This document shows, piece after piece, positions 27,384-38,784 of a stretch of DNA of 64,000 nt (its first letter is position 1; each line of letters starts with the position of its first letter). Below the pieces are notes generated by a model. It was not told the origin of the DNA. It did no database searches and saw only the letters and a program-made list of their open reading frames with translations. This DNA is from Inquilinus limosus DSM 16000. Lineage in GTDB: Bacteria > Pseudomonadota > Alphaproteobacteria > DSM-16000 > Inquilinaceae. The stretch lies in contig NZ_AUHM01000006.1 of the NCBI RefSeq assembly GCF_000423185.1, positions 186,001 to 250,000 of the forward strand, read 5' to 3'. The translations under genes were made by a program, and so were the position numbers.

Positions 27384-28865
27384 ATGCCGGCGCCGCTCCT
27401 CCTCGCCATCGACCAGGGCACCAGCTCCACCAAGGCGCTGCTGGTCGACGCCGCGGGGGCGGTGGTGGCGCGCGGCGCCGCCCCCTTGGGCGAGACGCAT
27501 CCCCGTCCGGGCTGGGTCGAGCAGGACCCAGCGGCGATCTGGGACAGCGTCCGCACGGCCGTGGCCGCCTGCCTGGAAGGGCAGGATCCGAAGGCGGTCG
27601 CCGCGGTCGGCTTCAGCACCCAGCGCGAATCCCTGCTGATGTGGGACCGCCGCACCGGCCAGGCCCTGTCGCCGCTGATCAGCTGGCAGGACCAGCGCAC
27701 CGGTGAGCTGTGCGAGACGTTGCGCTCGCCGGGCGCCGAGCGGCTGGCGCGCCAGCGCAGCGGCCTGCCGCTCGACCCGATGTTTTCGGCAGCCAAGGCC
27801 AAATGGCTGCTCGACAGGCTCGACCCGGACCGCGTCCGGGCGAAGTCCGGGGATATCTGCCTCGGCACCGTCGATGCCTGGCTGCTCAGCCGCTTCGGCG
27901 GCGAGGCGGTGACCGAGGCCGGCAACGCCTCGCGTACCCAGCTGCTGGATGTCCGCCGCGCCGCCTGGGACCCCGACCTGATGGTGCTGTTCGGCGTGCC
28001 GGAGGCGGCGCTGCCCTGCGTCGTGTCCTCGACCGGCCCGTTCCCGTCCGTCCGGGGTCTTGACCCGCTGCCGGATGGCGTGCCAGTCGCGGCGGTGCTG
28101 GGTGATTCCCATGCGGCGCTGTTCGCCCATGGCGCCTTCGCCCCGGGCCAGATCAAGGCGACGATGGGCACCGGCTCCTCCGTCATGGGGCTGATCGACC
28201 GGGCCGAGGCACTCGATCCCGGCCTGTGCCTGACCATCGCCTGGTCGATAGACGGTCCGGCGCTGGCGGCCGAAGGCAATATCCGCTCCGCCGGCTCGAC
28301 GCTGCGCTGGGCGGCGGAGCTGCTGGGCCTGTCGACGCAGGAGCTGGCGGATCTAGCGGCGAATGCCTCCAGCGACGGCGTGTACCTGGTGCCCGGCTTC
28401 AACGGGCTGGGCGCGCCGTGGTGGGACCTGAACGCGGTCGGCCTCCTGGCCGGCTTCACCCTCGGCACCGGCCGGGCCGCGGTGGCCCGCGCGGCGCTGG
28501 AATCGATCCCGCACCAGATCGCCGACGTGGTCGAGGCCATCGACCGCAGCGTCGGGCAGGTCCGCACGCTGCATGTCGATGGCGGCCCGACCCGCAACCC
28601 GGTGCTGATGCAAGCGCTGGCCGATCTCGCCGGCTGCGAGGTGCTGCGGTCGGACACGGCCGAGCTATCGGCGCTCGGCGCGGCGCATCTGGCCGGGCTC
28701 GGCGCGGGGATCTGGTCGTGGGACGGCCTCGCGGCGCTGCCGCGGGAGCGCCACGGCTTCGCCCCGGCGATGCCGGCCGACCGGCGCCGGGCCGAACGGG
28801 ATGGCTGGCGGCGGGCGGTGCGGCGCGCCTCGGGTGCGGTGCCGCCGGAGACGGCGGGGCGCTGA
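27384..28865 (+). CDS. FGGY-family carbohydrate kinase
   Basis: ATP-dependent sugar kinase of 493 aa. The N-terminal phosphate loop is IDQGTSSTKALLVD and the second domain has GTGSSVMGL, FNGLGAPWWD and the ATP-binding VDGGPTRNPVLMQ. It begins 3 bases after the transketolase stop. The likely job is to phosphorylate a ketose (for example D-apulose, D-xylulose or a related sugar) that the split transketolase then cleaves. Glycerol, xylulose and apulose kinases share these motifs, so the substrate cannot be fixed by eye. Confidence 0.9.
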   Translation: MPAPLLLAIDQGTSSTKALLVDAAGAVVARGAAPLGETHPRPGWVEQDPAAIWDSVRTAVAACLEGQDPKAVAAVGFSTQRESLLMWDRRTGQALSPLISWQDQRTGELCETLRSPGAERLARQRSGLPLDPMFSAAKAKWLLDRLDPDRVRAKSGDICLGTVDAWLLSRFGGEAVTEAGNASRTQLLDVRRAAWDPDLMVLFGVPEAALPCVVSSTGPFPSVRGLDPLPDGVPVAAVLGDSHAALFAHGAFAPGQIKATMGTGSSVMGLIDRAEALDPGLCLTIAWSIDGPALAAEGNIRSAGSTLRWAAELLGLSTQELADLAANASSDGVYLVPGFNGLGAPWWDLNAVGLLAGFTLGTGRAAVARAALESIPHQIADVVEAIDRSVGQVRTLHVDGGPTRNPVLMQALADLAGCEVLRSDTAELSALGAAHLAGLGAGIWSWDGLAALPRERHGFAPAMPADRRRAERDGWRRAVRRASGAVPPETAGR

Positions 28866-28902
28866 GCCGCCCCGTCTCGTGAACAGCAAGAGGACGACAG
28901 GG

Positions 28903-29883
28903 ATGGAAGCGCGCATCGACCAACCGGCCCCCAGGACGATCCTGCCGCGGATCAGCCTGACCAGCGGCGCCCAGGGCCCGCTGATCGGCCTGGTCCTGCT
29001 GTGCGTGATCTTCTCCTTCGCCTCGGACCATTTCCTGTCGGTCCGCAACGCGCTCAACGTGCTCGACCAGGTCACGGTGCTGGGCATCCTCGCCATCGGC
29101 ATGACCGCGGTGATCGTGATCGGCGGCATCGACCTGTCGGTCGGCTCGGTCCTGGCGCTGTCGATGATGGTAATGGGCTGGCTGGCGCGCGACATGCAGC
29201 TGCCGATGGCGCTGGCCCTGCTGCTGGGCATCGGCGCCGGCGCGCTGTGCGGCCTGGCCTCGGGCCTGCTGATCACCCTGGCGCGGCTGCCCGCCTTCAT
29301 TGCCACGCTGACGATGATGTCGGTGGCGCGCGGCCTGGCCAACATCCTGACCGACGGCACCCAGATCGTCGGCTACCCCGACTGGTTCACCTCGCTCGCC
29401 ATCGTCCGCCATTTCGGCTTCCTGTCGCTGACCGTGGCGCTGTTCCTGGTGCTGGTCGCGGTCAGCTGGCTGTACCTGACCTTCCGGCCCGGCGGCCGCA
29501 ATCTCTACGCCATCGGCGGCAGCCGCGAGGTGGCGCGCCTCGCCGGCATCCATGTCGGCCGGGTGACGATCGCGGTCTATGCCGCGGCCGGGGCGCTGGC
29601 CGGCATCGCCGGCATGGCGCTGGCGGCGCGGCTCGACTCCTCCCAGCCCAGCGCCGGCCTCGGCTACGAGCTCGACACCATCGCCGCGGTCGTGATCGGC
29701 GGCGCCAGCTTGTCCGGCGGCGTCGGCAGCATCGGCGGCACGGTGGTCGGCGTCCTGATCATCGGCGTGCTGCGCAACGGGCTGAACCTGCTCGGCGTCT
29801 CGCCCTTCGTGCAGCAGGTGGTGATCGGACTCGTGATCGCCGCCGCCGTCACCTTCGACACCCTCGGCCGGCGCAACCGCTGA
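28903..29883 (+). CDS. Ribose-type sugar ABC transporter permease
   Basis: CUT2 permease of 326 aa. The motif GGIDLSVGS is at residues 74-82 and the late cytoplasmic loop is GGASLSGGVGS. The frame is open earlier, but the ATG at 28903, with AGAGGA upstream, gives the usual short cytoplasmic N-terminus. It serves the importer with the binding protein at 29933 and the ATPase at 30862. Confidence 0.92.
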   Translation: MEARIDQPAPRTILPRISLTSGAQGPLIGLVLLCVIFSFASDHFLSVRNALNVLDQVTVLGILAIGMTAVIVIGGIDLSVGSVLALSMMVMGWLARDMQLPMALALLLGIGAGALCGLASGLLITLARLPAFIATLTMMSVARGLANILTDGTQIVGYPDWFTSLAIVRHFGFLSLTVALFLVLVAVSWLYLTFRPGGRNLYAIGGSREVARLAGIHVGRVTIAVYAAAGALAGIAGMALAARLDSSQPSAGLGYELDTIAAVVIGGASLSGGVGSIGGTVVGVLIIGVLRNGLNLLGVSPFVQQVVIGLVIAAAVTFDTLGRRNR

Positions 29884-29932
29884 CCGGGACCACAAAGACG
29901 GGACGACCGTCGCAACAGGAGAGGACCGACCC

Positions 29933-30861
29933 ATGAAGACCCGTTTCGCCGTCGCCGCGCTGGCGCTGTTGGCCGGCACCGCCCTCGGCTCCAGCGCCTG
30001 GGCCGAAGACAAGGTGATCGGCCTGGCCGTCGCCAACCTGCAGGCCGACTTCTTCAACCAGATCAAGCAGTCGGTCGAGGCCGCGGCCCAGGAACAGGGG
30101 ATCAAGGTCGTCACCGTCGACGCCAAGGGCGATTCCGCCACCCAGGTCAGCCAGATCCAGGACCTGATCACGCAGCAGATCGACGCGCTGATCTACATCC
30201 CGGCCGGCGCCACCGCCGCCAGCGTCCCGGTGAAGGCGGCCAAGGCCGCCGGCATCCCGGTGGTCGCGGTCGACCGCAACCCGGCCGACGCGCCGGGCGA
30301 CACCTTCATCGCCACCGACAGCGTCGCCGCCGCGCGGACGCTGGGCGAGCATGTCTGCAAGGTGACGGGCGGCCAGGGCAATGTCGCCATCATCCAGGGC
30401 CAGCTCGGCACCACGCCGGAGCAGGATCGCGACAAGGGCTTCACCGAGGCGCTGGAGAAGTGCCCGGGGCTGAAGGTGGTGGCCAAGCAGGCCAGCACCA
30501 TGTGGATGCAGGACGAGGGCTTCAACATCGCCCAGGACATGCTGCAACGCGACCCGACCATCTCGGTCTTCTTCGGCCGGGCCGACGCGCTGGCGCTGGG
30601 CGCCGCCCAGGCGGTGAAGGTGGCCAATCTCGACCACAAGGCCTGGATCTTCGGCTTCGACGGCGACGTCGCCGGGCTGAAGGCGGTGCAGGCCGGCACG
30701 CTGGACGCGACCATGACCCAGACCACCCAGCAGATGGGCCGGCTGGCGCTGCAGTCCGCGCTGGAGCTGGCGGACGGCAAGAAAGTCCCGGCCGAGCAGC
30801 TGCAGCAGGCGACGCTGACCACCAAGGACAACGTCGCCGGCTTCATCGAGAAGCACCCCTG

Positions 30862-30862
<1 letters not shown>
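29933..30862 (+). CDS. Sugar ABC transporter binding protein (RbsB type)
   Basis: Periplasmic sugar receptor of 309 aa with a Sec signal peptide (cleavage after SAWA, about residue 24). The mature N-terminus KVIGLAVANLQADFFNQI and the segments DALIYIPAGATAASVPVKAA and WIFGFDGDVAGLKAV fit the ribose-binding family. The stop and the ATPase start share one base (TGATG). A GGAG ribosome site precedes the ATG. Confidence 0.93.
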
Positions 30863-32379
<1,517 letters not shown>

Positions 32380-32397
32380 ACCAAGGAACGCCCGACC

Positions 32398-33165
32398 GTG
32401 CAGATCTTCCGGCTCGATGATCAGATCGCCTTCGTCACCGGCGCCGGCAGCGGCATCGGCCAGCGCATCGCCGTCGGCCTGGCCGAGGCCGGCGCCGACG
32501 TCGCCTGCTTCGACCTGCCGGCCTCGGAGGCCGGCCTCGCCGACACCGCCGGACGCATCCGGGCGCTGGGCCGCCGGGCGCTGACCCTGACCGGCGACGT
32601 GACCCAGGCCGTCGACCTGGCGCGGGCCGTGGATGCGGTCGAAGCCCAACTCGGCGCGCTGTCGGTCGCGGTGAACTGCGCCGGCATCGCCAATGCCACG
32701 GCGGCGGAGGACCTGCCGGAGGCGCAGTGGCAGCGCACCATCGACGTCAACCTGACCGGGGTCTTCCTCTCGGCCCAGGCCGAGGCCCGGGTGATGCTGC
32801 CGCGCGGCCGCGGATCGATCGTCAACATCGCCTCGATGTCGGGGTCGATCGTCAATCGCGGGCTGCTGCAGGCGCATTACAACACCTCCAAGGCCGGGGT
32901 GATCCACCTGACCAAGAGCCTGGCGATGGAATGGGCCGACCGCGGCCTGCGGGTGAACGCGATCAGCCCCGGCTACACGCTGACGCCGATGAACCTGCGG
33001 CCGGAGGTGGCGGAGCAGCGCAAGATCTTCGAGCGCGACACGCCGATGGGCCGGATGGCGACGGTGGACGAACTGGTGGGGCCGGCGGTGTTCCTGGCCA
33101 GCGCCGCCTCGTCCTTCTGCACCGGCATCGACCTGATCGTCGACGGCGGCTTCGTCTGCTGGTGA
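32398..33165 (+). CDS. SDR family oxidoreductase
   Basis: Short-chain dehydrogenase of 255 aa. TGAGSGIG is at 14-21, NCAG lies in the fourth strand region, and the catalytic residues are about S148, Y161 and K165 (YNTSK). The C-terminal GIDLIVDGG is typical. The GTG start has AAGGA upstream. As last gene of the transketolase/kinase/importer operon it is a second polyol or sugar dehydrogenase of the pathway, beside the one at 23500-24282. Confidence 0.9.
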   Translation: MQIFRLDDQIAFVTGAGSGIGQRIAVGLAEAGADVACFDLPASEAGLADTAGRIRALGRRALTLTGDVTQAVDLARAVDAVEAQLGALSVAVNCAGIANATAAEDLPEAQWQRTIDVNLTGVFLSAQAEARVMLPRGRGSIVNIASMSGSIVNRGLLQAHYNTSKAGVIHLTKSLAMEWADRGLRVNAISPGYTLTPMNLRPEVAEQRKIFERDTPMGRMATVDELVGPAVFLASAASSFCTGIDLIVDGGFVCW

Positions 33166-33236
33166 GGGATCGCGGGGCGGCCGCTTGACGGCTCCCCGCA
33201 TCAGGGACTTCCAACCGTCGAGCCTTAGCATCCCGG

Positions 33237-33264
33237 CGCGGCCGCCCCCATTCGGGCGGTCGCG
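33237..33264 (+). terminator. Candidate hairpin terminator after the SDR gene
   Basis: The GC-rich arms cgcggccgccc and gggcggtcgcg form a hairpin with one mismatch, about 70 bases after the SDR stop. There is no clear T-run, so it may be only a weak or factor-aided terminator. Confidence 0.4.
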
Positions 33265-33291
33265 TCTTGACGCGGCTCCCATCTCCGTCAT

Positions 33292-33305
33292 ATTAATCGA
33301 TTAAT
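33292..33305. promoter_or_regulatory. Perfect 14-bp palindrome, probable LacI operator
   Basis: ATTAATCGATTAAT has the central CG and AT-rich symmetrical halves typical of LacI-family operators. It lies 50 bp before the binding-protein start and probably binds the regulator encoded at 37729-38763. Confidence 0.65.
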
Positions 33306-33355
33306 AAAGCCGCCACAGAGCACGAAGGCGGATCCTCAGGCTGGGGAGGAGACGG

Positions 33356-34597
33356 ATGAGCTGGTGGAGGACGAGTGCGCTCGTCATCGGCGCCGGGCTG
33401 GGTGCCCTGGCGGCGACCGCGGCAGGGGCGGAGACGCTGACGCTCTATTGGAACGCCGGCCACGCCTATCAGGCCTATGCCGACGTGATCAGGAAATTCG
33501 AGACCGACCACCCCGGCTGGACGGTGCGCTGGGAGAAGTTCCAGTGGCCGGACATGCGCACCAAGCTGGTCGCGGACTTCTCGGCCAAGAACCCGCCGGA
33601 CCTGGTCGCAGAGCCGGGCGGCTGGGTGCAGGAATTCGGGCAGCAGGGCCTGCTCACGCCGCTCAACGACTTCGTCGCCGCGGATGGTGAGGCGATGGGC
33701 TTTCCCGCCGACTGGCAGCCCTATGCGGTCGAGCGGAACAAGCTCGGCGACCAGGTTTACGGCGTCCAGATCCACCTGACTTGTGCGACGCTGGTCTACA
33801 ATGTCGACCTGCTGAAGGCGGCGGGCTTCGACGCGCCGCCGGCGACCTGGGAGGAGTTCCGCGCCGTCGCCAAGGCCACCAGCTCCGGCGGCCGCTTCGG
33901 CTTCGCGCCCAACCCCAGCATCGGCTACTACTGGTCGTGGTTCCTGCAGAACGGCGTCCGCTACTACGACCCGAAGACGAACAAGGTCGGGCTCGACAGC
34001 CCGGAGGCGATCGAGGCGATCCAGTTCCTGGCCGACCTGATCCACAAGGACAAGGCGGCGACCAAGCCCGTCGCCGGCGCGGATTACGAGGGGCCGCAGA
34101 AGCTGTTCACCGCAAACAGGGTCGCAATGATCGTCACCGGCCCGTGGGACGTGAAGCCGATCCGCTCCGGCAACCCGCGGCTCAACTGGGCGGTCGCGCC
34201 ATCGCTGAAGAACAAGGTGCAGTCCACCTTCGCCGGCGGCGTCAGCCTGATGATCCCGAAGGACGCCCAGCATCCGAAGGAGGCCTGGGACCTGCTGAAG
34301 CGCCTGGTCGCGCTCGATACGGAGATCGCGGCCACCAAGGAGGCCGGCATGACCATGCCGCGCAAATCCTGGGCGGAGAACCCGGAGGTGCAGGCCGACC
34401 CGGTGATCGGCAGCTTCGCCAAATGCCTGCCCTACGCCAAGGACGTGACCGCCGAGCTCCGCCTCACCGGCAAGCATGCGCGGATCGACAAGCTGCTGCA
34501 GAGCGCGCTGGAGGACATCGTCTACAACCAGGTGCCGGCGGCCGAGGCGATGCCGAAATTCGCGGCCGAGGCCAACGCCATCCTGGCGGGCAACTAG
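33356..34597 (+). CDS. Sugar ABC transporter binding protein (SBP family 1)
   Basis: Periplasmic receptor of a CUT1 carbohydrate importer, 413 aa, with a Sec signal ending TAAGA near residue 25. Typical features are LTLYWNAGHAYQAYADVI, the region VYNVDLLKAAGFDAPPATWEEF, and MIVTGPWDV. It is first in an operon with two permeases, a sulfatase and a LacI regulator. The sulfatase suggests a sulfated or sulfatable saccharide, but the ligand is not known. Confidence 0.92.
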   Translation: MSWWRTSALVIGAGLGALAATAAGAETLTLYWNAGHAYQAYADVIRKFETDHPGWTVRWEKFQWPDMRTKLVADFSAKNPPDLVAEPGGWVQEFGQQGLLTPLNDFVAADGEAMGFPADWQPYAVERNKLGDQVYGVQIHLTCATLVYNVDLLKAAGFDAPPATWEEFRAVAKATSSGGRFGFAPNPSIGYYWSWFLQNGVRYYDPKTNKVGLDSPEAIEAIQFLADLIHKDKAATKPVAGADYEGPQKLFTANRVAMIVTGPWDVKPIRSGNPRLNWAVAPSLKNKVQSTFAGGVSLMIPKDAQHPKEAWDLLKRLVALDTEIAATKEAGMTMPRKSWAENPEVQADPVIGSFAKCLPYAKDVTAELRLTGKHARIDKLLQSALEDIVYNQVPAAEAMPKFAAEANAILAGN

Positions 34598-34601
34598 GCC
34601 G

Positions 34602-35537
34602 ATGACGGTGAGCGGGGGCACGGCCACGCTCGGGCTCGCGGCCGGCCGGTCGCGCCGCCGCCTGACACGGCGGGCGCGCCACACGATCGCGGCCTATCTG
34701 CTGCTGTCGCCGGCGATCGTCTACTTCACCGTCTACTTCTTCTATCCGATCGCGCTCGAATTCTGGGCCAGCCTGTACAGCGGCCAGCCGCTGATTGGCG
34801 ACAGCCGCTTCGCCGGCCTCGCCAACTACGCCGTGGCGCTCGGGGACGACCGGGTCCGGCAGTCGATCGTCGTGACCCTCGTCTTCGCGGTGGGGGTGAC
34901 GGCCGCGAGCATCGCCATCGGCCTCGGCCTCGCGCTGCTCCTCAACAAGCCGCTGCCCGGGCGGACGGTGTTCCGGGCGATCATCTTCTTCCCCTACATC
35001 ATCTCCTTCGTGATCGTCGCGCTGATGTGGCAGGCGATCCTCGATCCCTATACCGGCATCCTGAACGGCCTCCTCGCGGATCTCGGTTTGCCGACGCAGA
35101 GCTGGCTGACCGAGCCCGCGACCGCGCTGCCGGCGCTGATCGCCATCGCGGTCTGGAAGGATGTCGGCTACGCCATGCTGATCTATCTCGCGGCGCTGCA
35201 GTCGATCCCGTCCGACTTCACCGACGCCGCCGCGATCGACGGCGCCACGCCCGGCCAGCGCTTCCGGCACGTGACCTGGCCACTGCTGACGCCGACGACG
35301 CTGTTCATCGCCGTCGTCAGCATGATCGCCCAGTTCCAGGAGCTGGCGCCGGCCTATCTGATCACCAAGGGCGGGCCGGCGGATGCGACGCGTCTCTTCA
35401 GTCTGCACGTCTTCGAGGCGGCCTTCTTCGAGCTCAACATCGGCTACGCCTCGGCGCTCGCTTTCCTGATGTTCCTGCTGATCCTGGCGGTCACCTTCGT
35501 CCAGTTCCGGCTGCTCAACCGGGACGTCAGCTATTGA
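34602..35537 (+). CDS. CUT1 sugar ABC transporter permease (MalF/UgpA type)
   Basis: Membrane permease of 311 aa. The first span follows a basic N-terminus, and the EAA loop is DAAAIDGATPGQRFRHVTWP. The ATG at 34602 follows the binding-protein stop by 4 bases. No ATP-binding gene is present in this operon, so a shared ATPase must serve it. Confidence 0.92.
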   Translation: MTVSGGTATLGLAAGRSRRRLTRRARHTIAAYLLLSPAIVYFTVYFFYPIALEFWASLYSGQPLIGDSRFAGLANYAVALGDDRVRQSIVVTLVFAVGVTAASIAIGLGLALLLNKPLPGRTVFRAIIFFPYIISFVIVALMWQAILDPYTGILNGLLADLGLPTQSWLTEPATALPALIAIAVWKDVGYAMLIYLAALQSIPSDFTDAAAIDGATPGQRFRHVTWPLLTPTTLFIAVVSMIAQFQELAPAYLITKGGPADATRLFSLHVFEAAFFELNIGYASALAFLMFLLILAVTFVQFRLLNRDVSY

Positions 35538-35545
35538 GGGCCGCG

Positions 35546-36361
35546 ATGACATCGAGAGAGACGGCCGTCGCCTACCTTCTGCTGCTGCTCGCGGCGGCGC
35601 TGTGCATCTTTCCGTTCCTCTACATGCTGTCGCTGTCGCTGCAGAGCGACAGCGACATCTTCAGCGGCGTGCCGATCCTGGTTCCGGACACGCTGCAGCT
35701 CACGAATTACGTCGACATCTGGCAGAAGGCACCCTTCGCCCGCTTCGTGCTGAACAGCGTCGTCATCGCCGGCGGCATCACGCTGCTGCACCTGGTCTTC
35801 GACCCGCTGGCCGGCTACGTCTTCGCCAAGCTGGACTTCCCGGGGAAGCGCATCCTGTTCGTCGCGGTGCTGTCGACGCTGATGATCCCCTTCTTCATCC
35901 GCATGATCCCGCTCTACGTGCTGACCGCGCGGATGGGCTGGCTCAACACCTATCAGGGCCTGATCGTGCCCTTCGCCATGAGCGCCTACGGCATCTTCCT
36001 GATGCGCCAGTTCATCCGCCCGATCCCAAGCGAGCTGATCGACGCGGCGCGCATCGACGGCTGCTCGGAGATCGGCGTGTACTGGCGGATCGTGCTGCCG
36101 CAGGTGCGGCCGGCGCTGGCCACCCTCGCGCTCCTCACCTTCGTCTTCCAGTGGAACGAGTTCCTCTGGCCGCTGGTGGCGGTGAACACCACCGAGATGC
36201 GGCCGATCACGACCGGGCTCACCCTCTTCAACCAGGAATTCTTTACCCAGTGGAACATGACGGCGACGGGCGGGGTGATCCTGTTCGTGCCCAGCCTGCT
36301 GCTGTTCCTCTTCACCCAGCGCTATTTCGTCCGCAGCGTCATGCTCGCGGGCATGAAATGA
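35546..36361 (+). CDS. CUT1 sugar ABC transporter permease (MalG/UgpE type)
   Basis: Membrane permease of 271 aa. The EAA loop is DAARIDGCSEIGVYWRIVLP, and the short periplasmic segment with VPDTLQLTNYVDIW after the first span is typical. The ATG at 35546 has GAGGG upstream and lies 8 bases after the partner permease stop. Confidence 0.92.
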   Translation: MTSRETAVAYLLLLLAAALCIFPFLYMLSLSLQSDSDIFSGVPILVPDTLQLTNYVDIWQKAPFARFVLNSVVIAGGITLLHLVFDPLAGYVFAKLDFPGKRILFVAVLSTLMIPFFIRMIPLYVLTARMGWLNTYQGLIVPFAMSAYGIFLMRQFIRPIPSELIDAARIDGCSEIGVYWRIVLPQVRPALATLALLTFVFQWNEFLWPLVAVNTTEMRPITTGLTLFNQEFFTQWNMTATGGVILFVPSLLLFLFTQRYFVRSVMLAGMK

Positions 36362-36377
36362 CCTGTCCGGAGCCCCC

Positions 36378-37706
36378 ATGACCCGCCCGAACGTCATCGT
36401 CTTCTTCACCGATCAGCAGCGCTGGGACACGGTCGGCGCCCACGGCAACCCGCTGGATCTGACGCCCAATTTCGACCGCCTGGCCTGGACCGGCACCTTC
36501 GTCGCCAACTCCTTCACCTGCCAGCCGGTCTGCGGTCCCGCCCGCTCGGTGCTGCAGACCGGGCGCTACGCGACCGCGACCGGCTGCTACCGCAACGGCA
36601 TCCCGCTGCCGCAGGACGAGAAGACGCTGGCGCATCACTTCGCCGCCGCCGGCTACGACACCGCCTATATCGGCAAATGGCATCTCGGCTCGGCCGAGCC
36701 GGTGACGCCGGGGGAGCGCGGCGGCTACCGCCACTGGCTCGCCTCCAACATCCTGGAGTTCACCTCCGGCCCTTTCGACACGGTCGTCCACGACAATCAC
36801 GGCCGGCCGGTGAAGCTGCCCGGTTATCGCGTCGACGCGCTGACCGACTCGGCGATCCGCTACATCGCGGCGCCGAAGGAGGCGCCGTTCTTCCTGTTCC
36901 TCTCCTTTCTCGAGCCGCACCACCAGAACCAGACGGACAACTACCCGGCGCCGCTCGGCTATGAGGAACGGATCCGCCGGAAGCTCGCCGTCCCCGGCGA
37001 CCTCGCGGCGCTCGGCGGCAGCACGGAGGCGCATTTCCCCGGCTATCTCGGCATGGTGGCGCGCCTCGACGAGGCGTTCGGCCGGCTGGTCGAGGCGCTG
37101 TACAGCCTGGGCCTGCTGGAGGACACGATCATCCTCTTCACCTCCGACCATGGCTGCCATTTCAAGACGCGCAACAACGAGTACAAGCGCTCCTGCCACG
37201 AGGCCTCGATCCGGGTGCCGACGCTGTTCCACGGCCCCGGCTTCGCGGGTGTCGGCGCCTTCGAGGGGCTGGTGAGCCTGATCGACCTGCCGCCGACCCT
37301 GCTCGACGCGGCCGGGATCGCCGTCCCGGAGACGATGCAGGGCCGCTCGATCCTCGGTGCGATCCGGGGCGGGGAGGGGCCGCGCGAGGAGATCTTCGTC
37401 CAGATTAGCGAGCACCATGTCGGCCGCGCCCTGCGCACCCGGCGCTGGAAATACGAGGTCGAGGCGCCGGGCGGGGACGGCTGGAACGATCCGGCCAGCG
37501 ACCTCTACGCCGAGGCGCGGCTCTACGATCTCGAGGAGGATCCGAACGAGCTGCGCAACCTCGTCGCCTCGCCCGGCCATGCCGAAACGCGGGCGGAGCT
37601 GCGGGGCCGCCTCCTCGCCCGGATGGAGGAGGCGGGCGAGAGGCCGCCCGAGATCCTTCCCGTCGAGCACAGGAATTGGCATGAAGGGCTGGTGAGCGAG
37701 GGCTGA
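36378..37706 (+). CDS. Type I sulfatase
   Basis: Sulfate-ester hydrolase of 442 aa. The formylglycine site is CGPAR (Cys52 to Arg56) in the consensus C-x-P-x-R, followed by SVLQTGRY. The N-terminal metal ligand is in FFTDQQR (D12) and a second ligand set is in TSDHGCHF. No signal peptide is seen, so it probably acts in the cytoplasm after import by the transporter just upstream. The converting enzyme (FGE or anSME) is not in the window. Phosphonate monoester hydrolases share the fold, so the exact ester is uncertain. Confidence 0.88.
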   Translation: MTRPNVIVFFTDQQRWDTVGAHGNPLDLTPNFDRLAWTGTFVANSFTCQPVCGPARSVLQTGRYATATGCYRNGIPLPQDEKTLAHHFAAAGYDTAYIGKWHLGSAEPVTPGERGGYRHWLASNILEFTSGPFDTVVHDNHGRPVKLPGYRVDALTDSAIRYIAAPKEAPFFLFLSFLEPHHQNQTDNYPAPLGYEERIRRKLAVPGDLAALGGSTEAHFPGYLGMVARLDEAFGRLVEALYSLGLLEDTIILFTSDHGCHFKTRNNEYKRSCHEASIRVPTLFHGPGFAGVGAFEGLVSLIDLPPTLLDAAGIAVPETMQGRSILGAIRGGEGPREEIFVQISEHHVGRALRTRRWKYEVEAPGGDGWNDPASDLYAEARLYDLEEDPNELRNLVASPGHAETRAELRGRLLARMEEAGERPPEILPVEHRNWHEGLVSEG

Positions 37707-37728
37707 GCCGCTCCGGACCGCCGAGGCA

Positions 37729-38763
37729 ATGGACGAGAGCAGTTCCGAACGGAAGAGGGCGCCGACCATGGCCGACGTCGCCCGTCGCGCCGGGGTGTCG
37801 ACCGCCGCCGTCTCCTATTACCTGAGCGGCGACAGCACGCGGCTGAGATTCGTCGGCCCGGAGACGCGCCAGCGCATCCTGGAGGCGGTGAGGGAGCTCA
37901 ACTACGTCCAGAACCGCACGGCCCGGCAGCTCCGCCGCCGGCAGGCCGAGCGGATCTGCCTCCTGCTGCCGCGCCTCGGCGTGCCCTTCAGCGATCGTAT
38001 CGCGCAGGAGGTCCAGTCCGCCGCGGCGGCGAGCGGCTTTTCCACCATCATCGCCGCCGGCGACACGCCCGACCGCACCGACAGGATCGTGCGCGAGATC
38101 GAGAGCGGCCTGGCCGACGGCGTCATCGCCGACTGGCAGCATCTCTCCGAAGCCGAGGTGGTGCAGCTCGCCGCCCGTCTCGCGGCCGCGGGACGGCCCG
38201 CGGTGGTCTTCCACCCGTCGGTCGAGCCGGCGGGTTTCTCCGTCGTCCGCCAGCACACGGCGGAGGCGGTCCGGGTGGCGCTCGACCACCTCCACGAGGC
38301 CGGTCACCGCCGCATCGCCTATATGCAGCACGAGAAGGCGGCGGAGGGCAGCCGGCTCGCCGCCTATCGCCGCTTCCTCGCCGCGCGGAAGCTGCCGCTG
38401 CGACCGGAGCTGCTGGTCGGCGGGGCCGAGGCGCGCAAGGCCGCCTTCGCCAACGCCAAGGCGCTGGCGTCGCTGCCGGAGCGGCCGACGGCGCTGTTCG
38501 CGGAATCCGACCTCGCCGCCGTCACCGCCATCCACGCCTTCGGAGCGATGGGGCTCTCCGTGCCCGGCGACATCGCGGTCGTCGGCTGCGGCAACATCGA
38601 GGAGGGCGAGTTCGGCCATCCGGCGCTGACGACGATCGGCCCCGAGACCACCCGCTACGACCGCCTCGCCGACCATCTGATCGGCCTCGTCACCGGCCGC
38701 GAGGGCGAAGGCCCGACGGTCTTCGACGTGCCGTGGCGGCTGGTCCGCCGCGCCTCCGCCTGA
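37729..38763 (+). CDS. LacI-family transcriptional regulator
   Basis: Regulator of 344 aa with an N-terminal helix-turn-helix (TMADVARRAGVSTAAVSYYLSG) and a periplasmic-binding-protein-like sugar domain. The GAGG before the ATG at 37729 is very close; an ATG at 37768 with AGAGGG 8 bases upstream is the alternative and would give 331 aa. It follows the sulfatase and probably represses the operon through the palindrome at 33292-33305. Confidence 0.88.
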   Translation: MDESSSERKRAPTMADVARRAGVSTAAVSYYLSGDSTRLRFVGPETRQRILEAVRELNYVQNRTARQLRRRQAERICLLLPRLGVPFSDRIAQEVQSAAAASGFSTIIAAGDTPDRTDRIVREIESGLADGVIADWQHLSEAEVVQLAARLAAAGRPAVVFHPSVEPAGFSVVRQHTAEAVRVALDHLHEAGHRRIAYMQHEKAAEGSRLAAYRRFLAARKLPLRPELLVGGAEARKAAFANAKALASLPERPTALFAESDLAAVTAIHAFGAMGLSVPGDIAVVGCGNIEEGEFGHPALTTIGPETTRYDRLADHLIGLVTGREGEGPTVFDVPWRLVRRASA

Positions 38764-38784
38764 GCGCCGGGAGCAGGCTGGACG

